DNA of 64,000 bases from Diphasiastrum complanatum (GCA_029204225.1 CM055092.1:28045859-28109858); one strand, 5' to 3'; numbered from the stretch's first letter, positions 45,481 to 57,980 are shown. Translations and numbers: made by a program. The notes: a model not told the origin generated them from the letters alone.

Positions 45481-46106
45481 TATATATAGAGATAGTACTT
45501 GTAATCTATTATGTCATCAGAGATAGACACAATAGATGCTTTCACGCATCGATTCTTTCTTTTAGACTGATTGTCAGTAATAAGCTCATAAGCTTTACAG
45601 AGTGGAGTTAGCTTCCTGAGCACACGGTTTCGGTTGCTATTGTCTTGTGCTCATAACATCAATCTAACTTGTATTTCTATACATTAATCTGAATCAATTA
45701 CTGTCTCAGTTTTGCATTCAAAGTCTATGTTAGAATTGTATGTTTTGCTATTTCGTTTTCTGTTTGATTCTCTTACTGCTTTGTCTGACTGTCTGCTCTT
45801 CCACTTCCGCATAAACACAATTAAGCTCTATTTTGTGTTCGCCTACTGTTGTAGTAGTGCACGCACCGAGGAAATCAATCGACCATCGCTTTCGTGCGGT
45901 AGTAGGATCCTCTCGATCCAATTGTTCGACCCATCCATCACGACGGGTCCACTCACATGGGGCTTGACATTTTGCGAGTAGAAACTTGAGAGTTTAGCAA
46001 GTTTTTGTTACTCTCAAAACACTACTTGTGATGTTCAGCGTTTTGTGTAATAGGAAAAGTAGTTGGACACATTTATTGTCCCAAATGTAGTACAAAAAAC
46101 AACTAT
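45481..46106. other. no recognisable gene
   Basis: Probably the decayed 5' part of the copia element at 44366-45480. No LTR or PBS was recognised. Confidence 0.3.
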
Positions 46107-46857
46107 TGTTGGGTTTTTCTCTTTTTTGCCTTTCGGAAAAAAGTGACACTACTCTTGAAAATGCAACACTGTCCTTAAAAATGCAAATCACGAAAGTATC
46201 TTTTTGGCAAAAGGCAAAGATCTGCAACGTGAAGGCACTGTGCAACAGGCAGAAGGCGGCTAATGCACGGAGGACAGCGACGGAAAACTAGAATCAGTTT
46301 TGATTAAGCCTAATGCATTTCTTTTCATTAGATATTTTAACTTAATCAGTTCCCTAGATCATAGATACCAGAAGAGACAGTCACGGACACAGAATAGACA
46401 TAACTGTAAAAGTTTGAGATAGCTCCAGAATCAGTTCTACAGATTAGCAATAGCTAGTCATATTATTCGTGAGAGAGAACATCTCTCTTGCACCAACGCG
46501 CTGATCTGAGAAACAGACAACGCTCAAGAAAATATTGTAAATTCAACTCTGATAATAGAAGCGATTTCCTCAATGCTCTGTTCTGTGATGTGTATGATCC
46601 ACAATATTGGAATGCATGCTAGCAGTAGATATCTTTCCACTGATGTTTTACTCAACATTATATGTTGTTTGCAAGTTTAATTTTACAACAGATCATCAGA
46701 AGCGATTTGGGACTTGGAAGAGAATTAGACTGCAGTTAGTAGTAGTAGCTACTCCTGCCAAGCCGGCTCTATCCGGCCTTCATCCCCATGAACACCACAG
46801 ACTCCCATTAGTGGTTACAGAGCGACGGCCCTGTCGGAGCTTTCTACATTTCCATCA
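46107..46857 (+). repeat. LTR of a plus-strand copia-type element
   Basis: It starts TGTTGGG at 46107 and ends in CATCA at 46857, one base before a tRNA-iMet-type PBS. Its second part (46465-46857) is repeated in inverted orientation at 53700-54107. Its start shares with other LTRs in the window a GTGACACT/GCAACACTG repeat next to TTTTTTGCC. No direct 3' copy was found downstream. Confidence 0.7.
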
Positions 46858-46858
46858 G

Positions 46859-46870
46859 TGGTATCAGAGC
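46859..46870 (+). promoter_or_regulatory. primer-binding site (tRNA-iMet type)
   Basis: TGGTATCAGAGC is the exact plant initiator-methionine tRNA complement used by Ty1/copia elements, in the correct position one base after the LTR end. A near copy, TGGTTACAGAGC (46812-46823), lies just upstream inside the LTR end. Confidence 0.88.
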
Positions 46871-46898
46871 ACTTAGCTCTATCAAAGCCTGAGCTGTG

Positions 46899-47187
46899 TT
46901 CGGGTCCTAAGTAACAACTTATGCTCAGCATAGGATGTCGGCATAATGTTTCTATTCTTATCACCTATCAACCTATGCTGAGCATAGGTTGCATCTCTAG
47001 TCCTCTTCTAACCTATGCTAATCATAGGTTAGCAAGCAGCATGTGAAGACATCCTATGTTGAGCATAGGTGGGACTAGAGCACGCGAGTGGTGACCTATG
47101 CTGAGCATAGGTTAGAAGAGGACCAGAGATGCAACCTATGCTCAGCATAGGTCGAAACGTGGTAAGAATAGGTTGTTAGGACCCGAA
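46899..47187. repeat. long imperfect inverted repeat downstream of the PBS
   Basis: The left arm (46899-47030) is the reverse complement of the right arm (47093-47187) except for one gap. Pairs include TTCGGGTCCTAA with TTAGGACCCGAA, CTATTCTTATCAC with GTGGTAAGAATAG, and GCATCTCTAGTCCTCTTCT with AGAAGAGGACCAGAGATGC. The arms themselves contain 21-bp palindromes. A transcript could fold into a long stem with a loop of about 60 nt. Confidence 0.9.
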
Positions 47188-47929
47188 AACGACCTATTCT
47201 CATCATAGGTTAGAGGAGAGGACTCGTGCAGCCACCTGTGCTGAGCATAGGTCACCCAAGTTTTAAAAAGATGAACACTAGCTAAAACCTGAATGTTCAG
47301 TAATGCAATAATCTAGTACCCATGCTAAGCATAGAACAAAGTTAAAAAATGACAATAATCTTACCGTCAAGAAATGTGTGAGTGAGAACGTATGCAATAT
47401 ACTATAGAAATTTGTGACTTTGTCGCAACAAGAGCTCTGGTAACATGTGTGCTTCTGAATTCGTAGATGAGGTGAGTTATGCTTGGACTATGGTCCTTAA
47501 ATAAAAAAATTTTCCAGACCCCCGCCTCACGGAGATTTGGAGCATGAGACTCAACTCACTTCTCGCCAACCTCGAGCTTGCGTCGGGACCGAGTTGCCGC
47601 GGCTTACTTCACCTCACGCCGACCTCGAGCCTGAGCCGGGACCGTCCAAACCTAAACCTAACCCTAAACCTACTCTTGGGTCAACCCTAACCCTAAGGAT
47701 GCTGGCAAACGGTATTTAAGGCATGGTAGCCGCTGGAAAATTTCAATTAACCAGTTACTTTCTAGGCTTGTTGCTCATTTGCATTTAGTTGTTTTTCTTG
47801 TTTACATCTATTGAGGTTCGCATAGCTTTTTATTTGTTCTATGACCAGCATAGGTTGCAATTAAGTTTGTGGAGCACATTTAGTTTTATGTGTTAACTAT
47901 TTTAACGGGTCTATGCTTAGCATAAGTAC
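46916..47929. repeat. array of eleven 21-bp palindromes
   Basis: Consensus is the 10-base half-site AACCTATGCT, one central base, and its reverse complement AGCATAGGTT. Copies start at 46916, 46970 (perfect), 47010, 47051, 47093, 47133, 47191, 47233, 47317, 47836 and 47909. Start-to-start distances in the main cluster are 54, 40, 41, 42, 40, 58, 42 and 84 bases. The array begins about 45 bases after the PBS, in the untranslated leader of an LTR element. Confidence 0.95.
47530..47705. repeat. GC-rich duplication and telomere-like CCCTAAA words
   Basis: Two related units containing CCAACCTCGAGCTTGCG and CCGACCTCGAGCCTGAG are followed by a short run of CCTAAACCTAACCCTAAACC and ACCCTAACCCTAAG. 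The latter resembles the plant telomeric heptamer or a telobox. It is too short to be a telomere. The GC content contrasts with all neighbouring DNA. Confidence 0.75.
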
Positions 47930-47957
47930 ATAGTTAGAATTTTTTTTTAAGATTACG

Positions 47958-50900
47958 ATGTCAAGTAGTTCTACCTCTTCTATTCCAGTAGTTGTAACTC
48001 AATACGTTGCAACAAATGCATCATCTTCATCTGATATTTCCAATAAAAGCTTTTTTTATAAAGCCATTCCTGATTCTCAACATGTTTTCATAAATGATGT
48101 GGCATTATCATCATTTACCCATTCATCTTCTGAAATTCCTCACACAAGTACTTTTTAAGAAATGACGTCTGTAACTCAACTTGTGTCAAATCTTTCGACC
48201 TCATCCTCCTCTTCAGATACAAGCTCTGCACAATTAGAATATTGTCCTTTTGAACAAGTTGAATCATTGAGTGATGAGTCAAAAGCTTCAATTCACTCGG
48301 TTACTGATTCTAATTAATCAACAGATCCGAATAAGTCTGTTGATCCGCGATGTTCAAGCTTTTCTCATGTTCGTAGGAGACCTTCTCAAAGTGATGTTCA
48401 TCGTGTTAAATCTAGAAGGGCTATATTCGTTGAAAATTTAGAGCCTTCTGAGGGTCCAGAGCATCTTGAGGTTGGAGCCAGAATCCCGAGTCATGAAATT
48501 CTAACACCTTCTCAACCAGTTCAAGCATCTACTAGTGTCACGGGTTCAATTTATAAATCAGACTCCAAACAAAAAGAAAAATACAAGAGAGACTTGAGAT
48601 CCTCACCTGATTTAACGAATCATCAAAAATAGTTGATTACAAAATTTGAGATTCGAAAGGTATGGAATATTATATGCTGCTCATCTTGTTGTTTGCAAAA
48701 GCTGAGTATCAGAGAAATTAAAGAATTAAGATCAAACTTCTTTTTACGAAGTAAGGATGAAACAAATACTATTTGTGTGCAACAATGAGGCCGCGGACAA
48801 AAACTCATTTTCATATTTTTTAAATGCTTTAGAGGTTTGTTGCAAAGCTTACAAAGTAGGTCATGCAATCGGAAACTCACGGCTTCAATGAATGCATGCA
48901 CGATTCAGAAAGACCCAACATTATGGGGATCCTTACAGGGTCGAACTGTTATTCTAGATGTTTTAAATGCAACTGCTTGGCTAAAGCATTTCATATTCGC
49001 ATAGAGAGAAATTGCCTAATGCCTTATACTTTCACTTGCCGGATAATTTTACAAAATTAGAAATATTTTTAATGTACAAAGAGTTTGCCAAAACAAAAAA
49101 TGTTCCCTATTTGAGTTACTCATATTTTCTTAGAATTTGGAAAAGAGATTTTGGACTGGTAAAAATTCTCAAAAAATCACGAATGACAGTATGCTCCACT
49201 TGCGAGTTGTTAAAGTTTGCAAAACAACTTGCAAAGACCAATGATGAGAAAGGTAAATATTAATCAAATTTGTCATTCATTTTAATACTTTCTGTTTTGA
49301 AAAAATTTAAGTTGTATTTTTTTTTAATATCATTTTGGTATGATCTTTATTCTATTAAATAAGTGAATCATTGTATTTTCACTGGATGCTGCAAAAGCTC
49401 TTCAACTGCACAGAGATCAACAAACAGTTGAAAGACAAAAGTTGGCCAAACATCGAAAGAAATGTTTGGAATGTCCACAAAAACATCTGGGCCTTGTTAT
49501 TGATGACATGGATCAGAAGAAAACAATATTGTCTCATTTTATCAGAGTGCCCAAAAATTTGAACGAGGTAGATTTTATTCAGGTTCATCTCGTTGGAGCC
49601 TTGTCTTTAATGGCACTTTGGGGTCCAAGGTTTTTTTTAATTATCCCAATGTTCGAAATGATCCAAATTTGACGATCATCATTATATATAAGATAATTTG
49701 CGAATTTGGTGAAAATCTTCCAGAAATACTTTATTTGCAGCTTGACAACATTGCTAGGGAAAATAAAAACCAAACTATTTTGGCATATTTGTCTATGCTA
49801 GTGGAGAAACAAAATTTCAAAAAAGTAAAAATAGGATTTTTGTTGGTAGGACATACCCACGATCAAATTGATCAAATGTTTAGTTGCTTTTCTAAGAGGT
49901 TGAGACGCAAGAAAGCATTTTCTTTACTAGTGCTTCAAAACATTGTTGAGGAATCGTATGTGCCAAAGCCAAATGTGTCATTAATCAAACACACATATGA
50001 TTTTCCTGATTATGTTAAGGTGTCCAACAAAACAGAGCGATGTGTAGCTAATATTAATGATATTAACTTTTAGCACGAGTTTAAAATCAAATGTAACAAA
50101 TCAGACATTATTATTATGGGACAAACTATTTTCAAATTCAGTTTCATGGCGACCTCTTGAAGAAGTTCGATTTTTGCTTTGTTTAATATTTCATCAACTC
50201 AAATCAAGCTTGCTGTGTTGTCTCCCTTAAAGTCCTTGCTAGAAGAACAAAAGGCGCAAAGAGAACATCGTGAGATTGATCCATTTGCCTCATTAAATTT
50301 TTTGGAATCAAGTATTCAAACAGCTTATCATTTTTTTGATGAGTTTGATCAGGATTGGTGGATGGACTTTTTCGACGAACAAAAAATCAGTTTGCTCAAT
50401 CTCGAACATACAGCAACAACTGAAAAATTTCATTGGCCTCATAAATTAGGAACATCAACTACAACTGTCGAGCCTTTAGATCTTCCTTGAGATAATGATT
50501 TCTTGCAGCTTGTGCAAGGCGAGGAACGTGAAATTTATGTGGGCTCAAGGAAGAATAGGCAAAGTGTAAAAGCTGCAAAAATGAAATGGCACGGTGATTT
50601 GAATGAAATCCAAATTGGAAGCCTTGTTGCATTTCTAGCTTCAGAAAACAATGAAGGACATCCATTTTGGATTGTCAAAGCACTTGGTTTTATTCAAAAT
50701 AGCAATCAAACAAAAGTACTACGTGTCCAATAGTTGCGCACCACTTCAACGAATGTTTTTTTGGAAAGGTACGAACTCGAAATATTGCAAGTAGATCCAA
50801 AGGGCAAGAGAAAGAGATTGCCAAAAAATCAACCAAGAGTCGATGATTTGAATCTACAGGATGTAGATGTTTTGGCTTTTAATTTTGAATTAATAATGAC

Positions 50901-51170
50901 CAATCATCTATGAAAATCAACTATATCTATATTGAAAGAACGACTTGGATTATTGGAAAACCCATCATCCTCCACTCGTCATCAATAGAGAAAAGCTGAT
51001 TTACAAGATTTTTTGTCAACATTAGATGCGAATTCTGAGGAAGATATGCCAGTTGACTCTGATGAAGAAGACGGGTCTTCCACTTCATCAACTGAAAACG
51101 AGAGTGTTGAGAATATGTCAAGTTCTAAATTAAGAGGCATCAGTGAAAATTCCTTAGAAAATGTACTTTA
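47958..51170 (+). pseudogene. DUF7869-like transposase-like gene, decayed
   Basis: Order along the plus strand: a Ser/Thr-rich N-terminus (47958-48560), a middle part with SYSYFLRIWKRDF and CSTCELLKFAKQLA (49012-49263), then KHRKKCLECPQKHLGLVIDD and DMDQKKT (49440-49520), FFNYPNVRNDPN, LYLQLDNIARENKN and LLVGHTHDQIDQMFSCFS (49620-49900). A C-terminal part ends in an acidic Ser-rich tail (51000-51170). As far as I remember, this matches uncharacterised DUF7869-type proteins common in seed-free plants and some animals, whose Asp and GHTH motifs suggest an RNase H-fold nuclease. Stops and frameshifts (for example at 48153, 49615 and 50733) break it. A spliced intron from 49255 to about 49385 is possible. 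Confidence 0.7.
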
Positions 51171-51529
51171 AAAAAAAGAATGTGCAAGTATAATTTGAAT
51201 TGTTTTGTATTTCAATGGGATTTCAGGTTTCAAAAATTATTTGTTCTCTTGAATTATTATTTCATTTGTAATTATGATTGTTTTATGAAGTTGCAACAAA
51301 AAACTTGTAGTTCTTTATTTAAAATATGCATTTACTGGCTTTTTTAAAAAACAAAATTTAGAGATTTATTAAAAAAAATCCATGAATTTGGCCTAAAACT
51401 AGGACCATCAAAAAACATCAAAAAAGATTACTCTTTTTCAAGTCAAAGTCCCAAAACAAATGTCATCGTGTTGATTGCAACCATGTATCAACTACAATAA
51501 ATGATTGTCACCTAATTAGGTAAGCCGTT

Positions 51530-52290
51530 GTACTTGGAAGTATATGGCTTCTGTGACAACTGTACATAATGTATACTACCAAGTAGGGAATGTTGACATG
51601 GACGAGGGCATCCATGTTTTCTCACTTCACATTTTAGGGGAAGTGGCTTTCTCTCACTTCGCAAATTGTTCAAAGTAGACGACCTTCGGCATTTTCTCTC
51701 TTTTCGGGATTTTGCAAAAAAAACCAAAGGTGCCACCTCTCGCACTTTTTGGAAAAATGCGAAAAAGCCGAAGGTGCCCTTAAAAACAAGTTTAAGGTGC
51801 CCTTTAAAAAGGCGAAGGTGTCTTTTAACAGTTTAACCCTTAAAAATAGATGACCTTCTGGAATTGGTTCTCTCTTCACATTTTTCGAAAAAATGCAAAA
51901 AAGACGAAGGTGTTGAAAATAGTTAAACTGTTGAACTGTGAACAAGTTGACTTCTTAAAAAATAATTGAACGGAAGAAGTCAAAGGTAAGTGCTGCAGTT
52001 TTTGGAAAAGTGCAAAAAATGCGAATTGTGCGACACTCAATGTATTTCTACAGACTGTTCAAAAAGTAATGTAAATCTACAGACTTGTTCTAAATGCAAG
52101 TTTGTGGAAGTCCTTGAAGATGGCCAAGTCTTCAATGACTTCAAATTAAACTTTATATCTGAACTTGAAATTATGATGGGATTGGTTACCCTTTGTTGGA
52201 GATCAGCCGAAAGTCCATTGTAGACGTCCTTCAAATAAATTGGTTGTCTAAGTTATGATTCCAAGGCAATTGTGGGCTTAATTTCCAACA
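51530..52290 (-). repeat. LTR-like repeat, TGTTGGAAATTAAG type, copy 2
   Basis: On the minus strand it starts TGTTGGAAATTAAGCCCACA at 52290. It matches 5844-6163 around TTGAAGATGGCCA and GGTTGTCTAAGTTATGATTC, and lacks about 120 bases that the first copy has near 6010-6130. The left part (51660-51930) has AAAATGCGAAAAAGCCGAAGG-style repeats. It is probably a solo LTR. The left end is uncertain. Confidence 0.6.
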
Positions 52291-52293
52291 AGG

Positions 52294-53699
<1,406 letters not shown>

Positions 53700-54107
53700 T
53701 GATGGGGACTGTAGAAAGCTCCAATAGGGCCGAGCAATCGGGTCGCTCTATAACCATTAATGGAAGTCTGTGACGTTCCCGGGGATGAAGGCCGAATAGA
53801 GCCGACTTGGCAGGAGTAGCTACTACTAATGACTGCGGTCTAATTCTCTTCCAAGCCCCAGATCACTTCTGACGATCTGTTGTGAAATGAAACTTGTAAA
53901 CAACAAATAATGTTGAGTAAAGCAACAGCGGAAAGATATCTACTGCTAGCATGCATTCCAATATTGCAGATCATACACATCACAGAATAGGGCATTGAGA
54001 AAATTGATTCTATTATCAGAGTTGAATTTACAATATTTTCTTGAGCGCTGTCTATTTTCCAGATTAGCACGTTGGCGCAAAAGAGATGTTCTTTCTCATG
54101 AATTACG
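53700..54107 (-). repeat. inverted copy of the 46107-46857 LTR end, with degenerate PBS
   Basis: Reverse complement of 46465-46857 with substitutions, for example the words GAAGGCCGAATAGAGCCGAC and GAGCGCTGTCTATTTTCC. Just left of 53700, CTCAGACCAGG corresponds to a decayed reverse complement of the PBS (CTCTGATACCA). The two copies therefore face each other across the DUF7869-like gene. Confidence 0.85.
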
Positions 54108-54768
54108 GTTTTATCTGTGTATAACGTAAATGAATGCTTACTGTGATTTGAATGCACTTTGTCGCTGTTTGATCGTGCTTGTTTACTCACTTTGATCAGA
54201 ACACGGACGTCTACGACTCCTCAACTTCTGATTGAATCCTTCTTCAATAATACCACACACACCATTTTTAATCTCTTCGGTGGACTGCACTCTTGTTCTT
54301 GTGAGTATGAGTTAATTTTTAAGATCCTGTTGGGCAAATAGAACACTTTAAGCTGTGATTATACTTAGCATAAGCTCTCTATCAGATTGTTTTTGCATCT
54401 AGCAACTGATTGTAATGGGAGAGCTATTCCGCAATATTCCTGCTCTCTTCTCCATTCATGTTCTTCTATCTCCGTTGCCCCATCAAACCTTAGGGTTGTG
54501 TCACCTTCCCTTATATAGAGATTACAATACATCTTGGTGCACTGGGTACTCAATAATGCTCACCGTTAGATCATATCCTTATAATGTGCACTGATCATAG
54601 CCGTTCAAGAAAACCAAGCTTCCCAACCAAAGATTATAATTTTAAAAAACTTCTTAGGGGGGTCATTTTACTAAGTTTAACTAGGTAAGACATTTATGTT
54701 GGTTCAGTACCATAAGGGAAAAATCATTTCATGATGTTTCCAACATTAGAGAAAATATGGGCCCAAAG
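54108..54768. other. no recognisable gene
   Basis: AT-rich DNA between two repeat structures. No motif recognised. Confidence 0.35.
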
Positions 54769-57052
54769 AGGGCCCTATAAGGCTTGCCATGTAGGAGAGA
54801 GAAAAATAACTATAAAGTAATTACAATATCATTTTTTAACTTCTTTACGCATCTGCCCGCACTACTTTCCATGTAAATGAATGCACCTTAGTTTAGTCAC
54901 ATCAAACTTCACTGGTGCTTAACCATAGTTGAAATATAATTTTTCAAAATGCTGAAATATTCACTCCCAATAGTTGGGAACACCCAAAAATTTGAATTAG
55001 GAGTGACAGTTTTGAAAAAAGCCTACGCCATCTCTATCTCCATGGTCAAGAACAAGTGTTTAGCACCATCTCTATCTCCAGCAGAGTCGTTAGCGTCATC
55101 TCCAGCTTTGTTATTGTCATTGTGTTGTTTATTACTATACTACTATACTGATGACAAAACTTTATCATCTTCATATGAATCTGTCACCAAAATATGCTCC
55201 GCTCAAGACAAGAGATTCAAAGCAACCCAAATTGTCAACTTCTGGTATGGTCCGATAAAGGGAGGAAAAGCTAAAGCATGTAGATTTATGGTCATCAAGA
55301 ACATTGTATCCTATTGATCCATGTTCATTGCAATATCCACATTTTCATTCGGTGAATTATTTTATAATCTATATGTGTCATGGTAAAAATGGCCTTTTGG
55401 GTTACTGTGAGAATTCGATGCTCTATGGGAATGCACATTCAATGCAAAGAGTACATTATTTGGGATAGGAATCAAGGAAAATATCAAAGGAGTACGAAGA
55501 AAAATCTACAAAGATGAAAACTTGTTTGGATGAAAATGAGATGCTCAAGAAGGAGATCCAAAGGTTGAAATCTTCTTTGCATCATTATACAACTAGTAAT
55601 GATGAGATAAAGACTGCATTTTAAACCATGCGTATCTCATATTTGTCTCTTGTTAAAGATATGGATGTGCTCAACAGAAAGGTCCGAAGCAACAAGGTGA
55701 AAAGATTGGTAAGCAAGGATATATGTGATCTATCATCCAAAGAGGAGGTCATAGAAAAAGACGAATCTGTGCATTCAAGCAAGTTATAGCTAATTTGGTA
55801 TTGAATATTGCTTGAACTTTTTGATTCATTTATAATCACTAATTTTGTTATTTATTCATTTCATCTTTATGTAAATTTGCTTATTATATACTACTGTGAA
55901 TACTATGAGTTTACAACAGACATTGTCATGAACATTATGTTTGCAACGCAGATCAACATTGGTTGTTGAAGACCATTTGGCCGATAAGATTTCAATTGGA
56001 AACTCACTAGGCTCTATCTTGACTTATAAATCTATGAAATCAATGTTAAATAATAACAAAATGAAAAAGATTAAGGCTTCAGTTACTGATAGCATTATGG
56101 ATGAAGTTGAAAAAATATTAGACATTACATTGCTTCATGGGGCATGTGACTTTTCTAGCATCAGTAGGGAAGCATGTGCAACAATGTTAAAGATGATAAA
56201 GGAGACATTTGCACATGTAAATACTAAAAAGTTTCCAATCCCACGACCATTTCATCTTTAAAAAAAAAAAGACATGTTAACCCAAGGTATGCAGACAGTA
56301 GTTGGTAATCCATCTCATATCAATGTATTGCTTGAAAGGAGAAAGTCTAGCTTATAACAATTCCAACAATTTATTTATTGACATTAATCAGTTATTAACA
56401 TTCATCATGAATTTTTACGGTATTACAAATGAGAATGTCAATAACAAGTTGATAGTTGTTTTCAAATTAGATGAGTCTGAAATTATAAAAGGACAAAAAA
56501 TGGAAAGAGTCAGTCTCACGATCATAAATGGAGCACTTTCAAATTCAAAAGACTCAAAAGACCTAAATTTCAATGTTCAATCAGAAAATGATATCTGGTG
56601 GTTGGCAGCATTTCAGGTATAGCAGTTCCTTCACATAATAAATAGAGATAATCATTTGAATATGGATTTCATATGGGAAATCCATATTCAAATGATATTA
56701 TGAGGCTAATCACGTTTTCTTATTCTCTTATAGGTGATGAAAGAAGACCATGACATTCACTCATGGATATTTAATAGAACATCATATCCTGCCACCATAA
56801 AAAATCACATGGAGGGAGTTCCACTCAATGTTCTTGGAATTGGCACTTTCAACATTGAATGGCATTTAGCAGGAGATCTGAAGACATTAAAATGTATGTT
56901 CAATGTATTTCATGGCGCTAACTCTAAACACCCTTGTTTGTACTGCATGAAAACAACAAAAGACATGACAAGGAGTACATGAATAACAAGAGATCGAGAA
57001 GATCCTAATTGGAAACCTGTATTACCGATTTCTCTATGAAATGTTCATATCT
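54769..57052 (+). repeat. left arm of a 2.2-kb inverted repeat
   Basis: It starts at an AGGGCCCT palindrome (54769-54776) and matches the reverse complement of 59027-61242 over its whole length, with small indels. It encodes the first part of a multi-exon transposase-like gene, whose 3' part continues beyond this arm only on this side. Confidence 0.92.
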
Positions 57053-57980
57053 GTACATTGCATGCGGAGGTGCGTATTATAGAAAAAATAATATATCTTC
57101 ACATCTTGTTTGCATGGAATTCCGAGCCAGAGGCCTCTACGAAGAGAGCTATTTCCAGATTAGAGAATGTGTTGTCCAAAGTAGGCTTACATAAAGGCCA
57201 CGTTAAAATAAAAAAAGATGACAAGCTATTAAGTAAAACATGAAATATTCCATGAAAGCCGAGCATTGGAGGATCTAAAGCTCGTATTTTTTTATCAAAT
57301 TATTCTGGAAAACAATCCAAGGCTCAATACACGGTCTGGAAAGAAATTATTGTAGCAACTCAAGATTTCGAAGAAGAAGGATCTACTCGTATACACAAAG
57401 TAAAAGTTTGAAAAAAGTTAGACAACATGGTGAAATACTTGAGAAAAGATGAATTTTCAAATACTAATGTACAAATGATACAGAAAACAACCAATGAATT
57501 TGTGGATGCAGTTCAAATTGCATGGGGTGTTGATCATATAACACATTATATGGTAAGATTTTGATTTTACACTACGAGATAGACAAATATGTGCAATTAA
57601 ATTAGATACTTTTGGTACTGATTTAGATTATATTTTTATGACATGCAGCACAAATTACGACATCATTCGACATTCTTTGCAAGAAATAGTGGAAGTCTTA
57701 GTATATGGTCATCGCAAGGAATGGAAAAATCTCATTGGCAAGCAAGAGCGACATTTCATAAAAGTACACAACATGGTGGGACTAGCACTAGAATCAAAAT
57801 TAGACATTTTAATAAAAAATAATAGACGTAAAATTTCAAATATCGCTCTCAGGCGCAAACTGCAGGTCAGGCAAGCATGTCAAAGCAACGTGCGCTCAAG
57901 AGAGTTATTACAAATTGGAGTATCGGATCCGAGCGCAAGAACACATAGCACAAAAGAAAGGAGATGCAATGCGCGCTTGA
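54949..57980 (+). pseudogene. transposase-like gene of an uncharacterised family, copy 1
   Basis: Segments in order: MLKYSLPIVGNTQKFELG (54949), KATQIVNFWYGPIKGGKAKA (about 55220), a coiled coil with ENEMLKKEIQRLKSSLHH (55500-55600), VVEDHLADKISIGNSLGSIL (55950), IWWLAAFQ (56600), an intron 56617-56733, LNVLGIGTFNIEWHLAGDLK, KHPCLYC (56930), NVHICTLHAEVRIIEKI (57040-57090), KPSIGGSKARIFL, an intron 57553-57649 (ATG|GTAAGA to ATGCAG|CAC), and GMEKSHWQAR (57718). To my recollection such proteins recur as mobile-element-like genes in bryophytes, ferns and cnidarians. Function is unproven. Stops at about 56980 and 57242 and frame changes suggest decay. A second, shorter copy lies opposite. Confidence 0.6.
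56651..56696. repeat. perfect 20-bp stem hairpin in an intron
   Basis: The arm ATCATTTGAATATGGATTTC (56651-56670) and its exact reverse complement (56677-56696) are separated by six bases. The corresponding place in the inverted copy (about 59405-59435) has only one arm and a shortened second, so the hairpin arose, or was lost, in one copy. Confidence 0.95.

Noticed and set aside
46916-47337. Regular short repeats resembling a CRISPR array
   Set aside because: The DNA is from a plant nucleus, the spacers are inverted copies of each other rather than unique, the repeats vary, and the array sits in an LTR element leader. No cas-like genes are present.
47640-47700. Telomere or chromosome-end fusion
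   Set aside because: The CCCTAAA-like run is only a few units long and irregular, so it is at most a telobox-like or interstitial trace.
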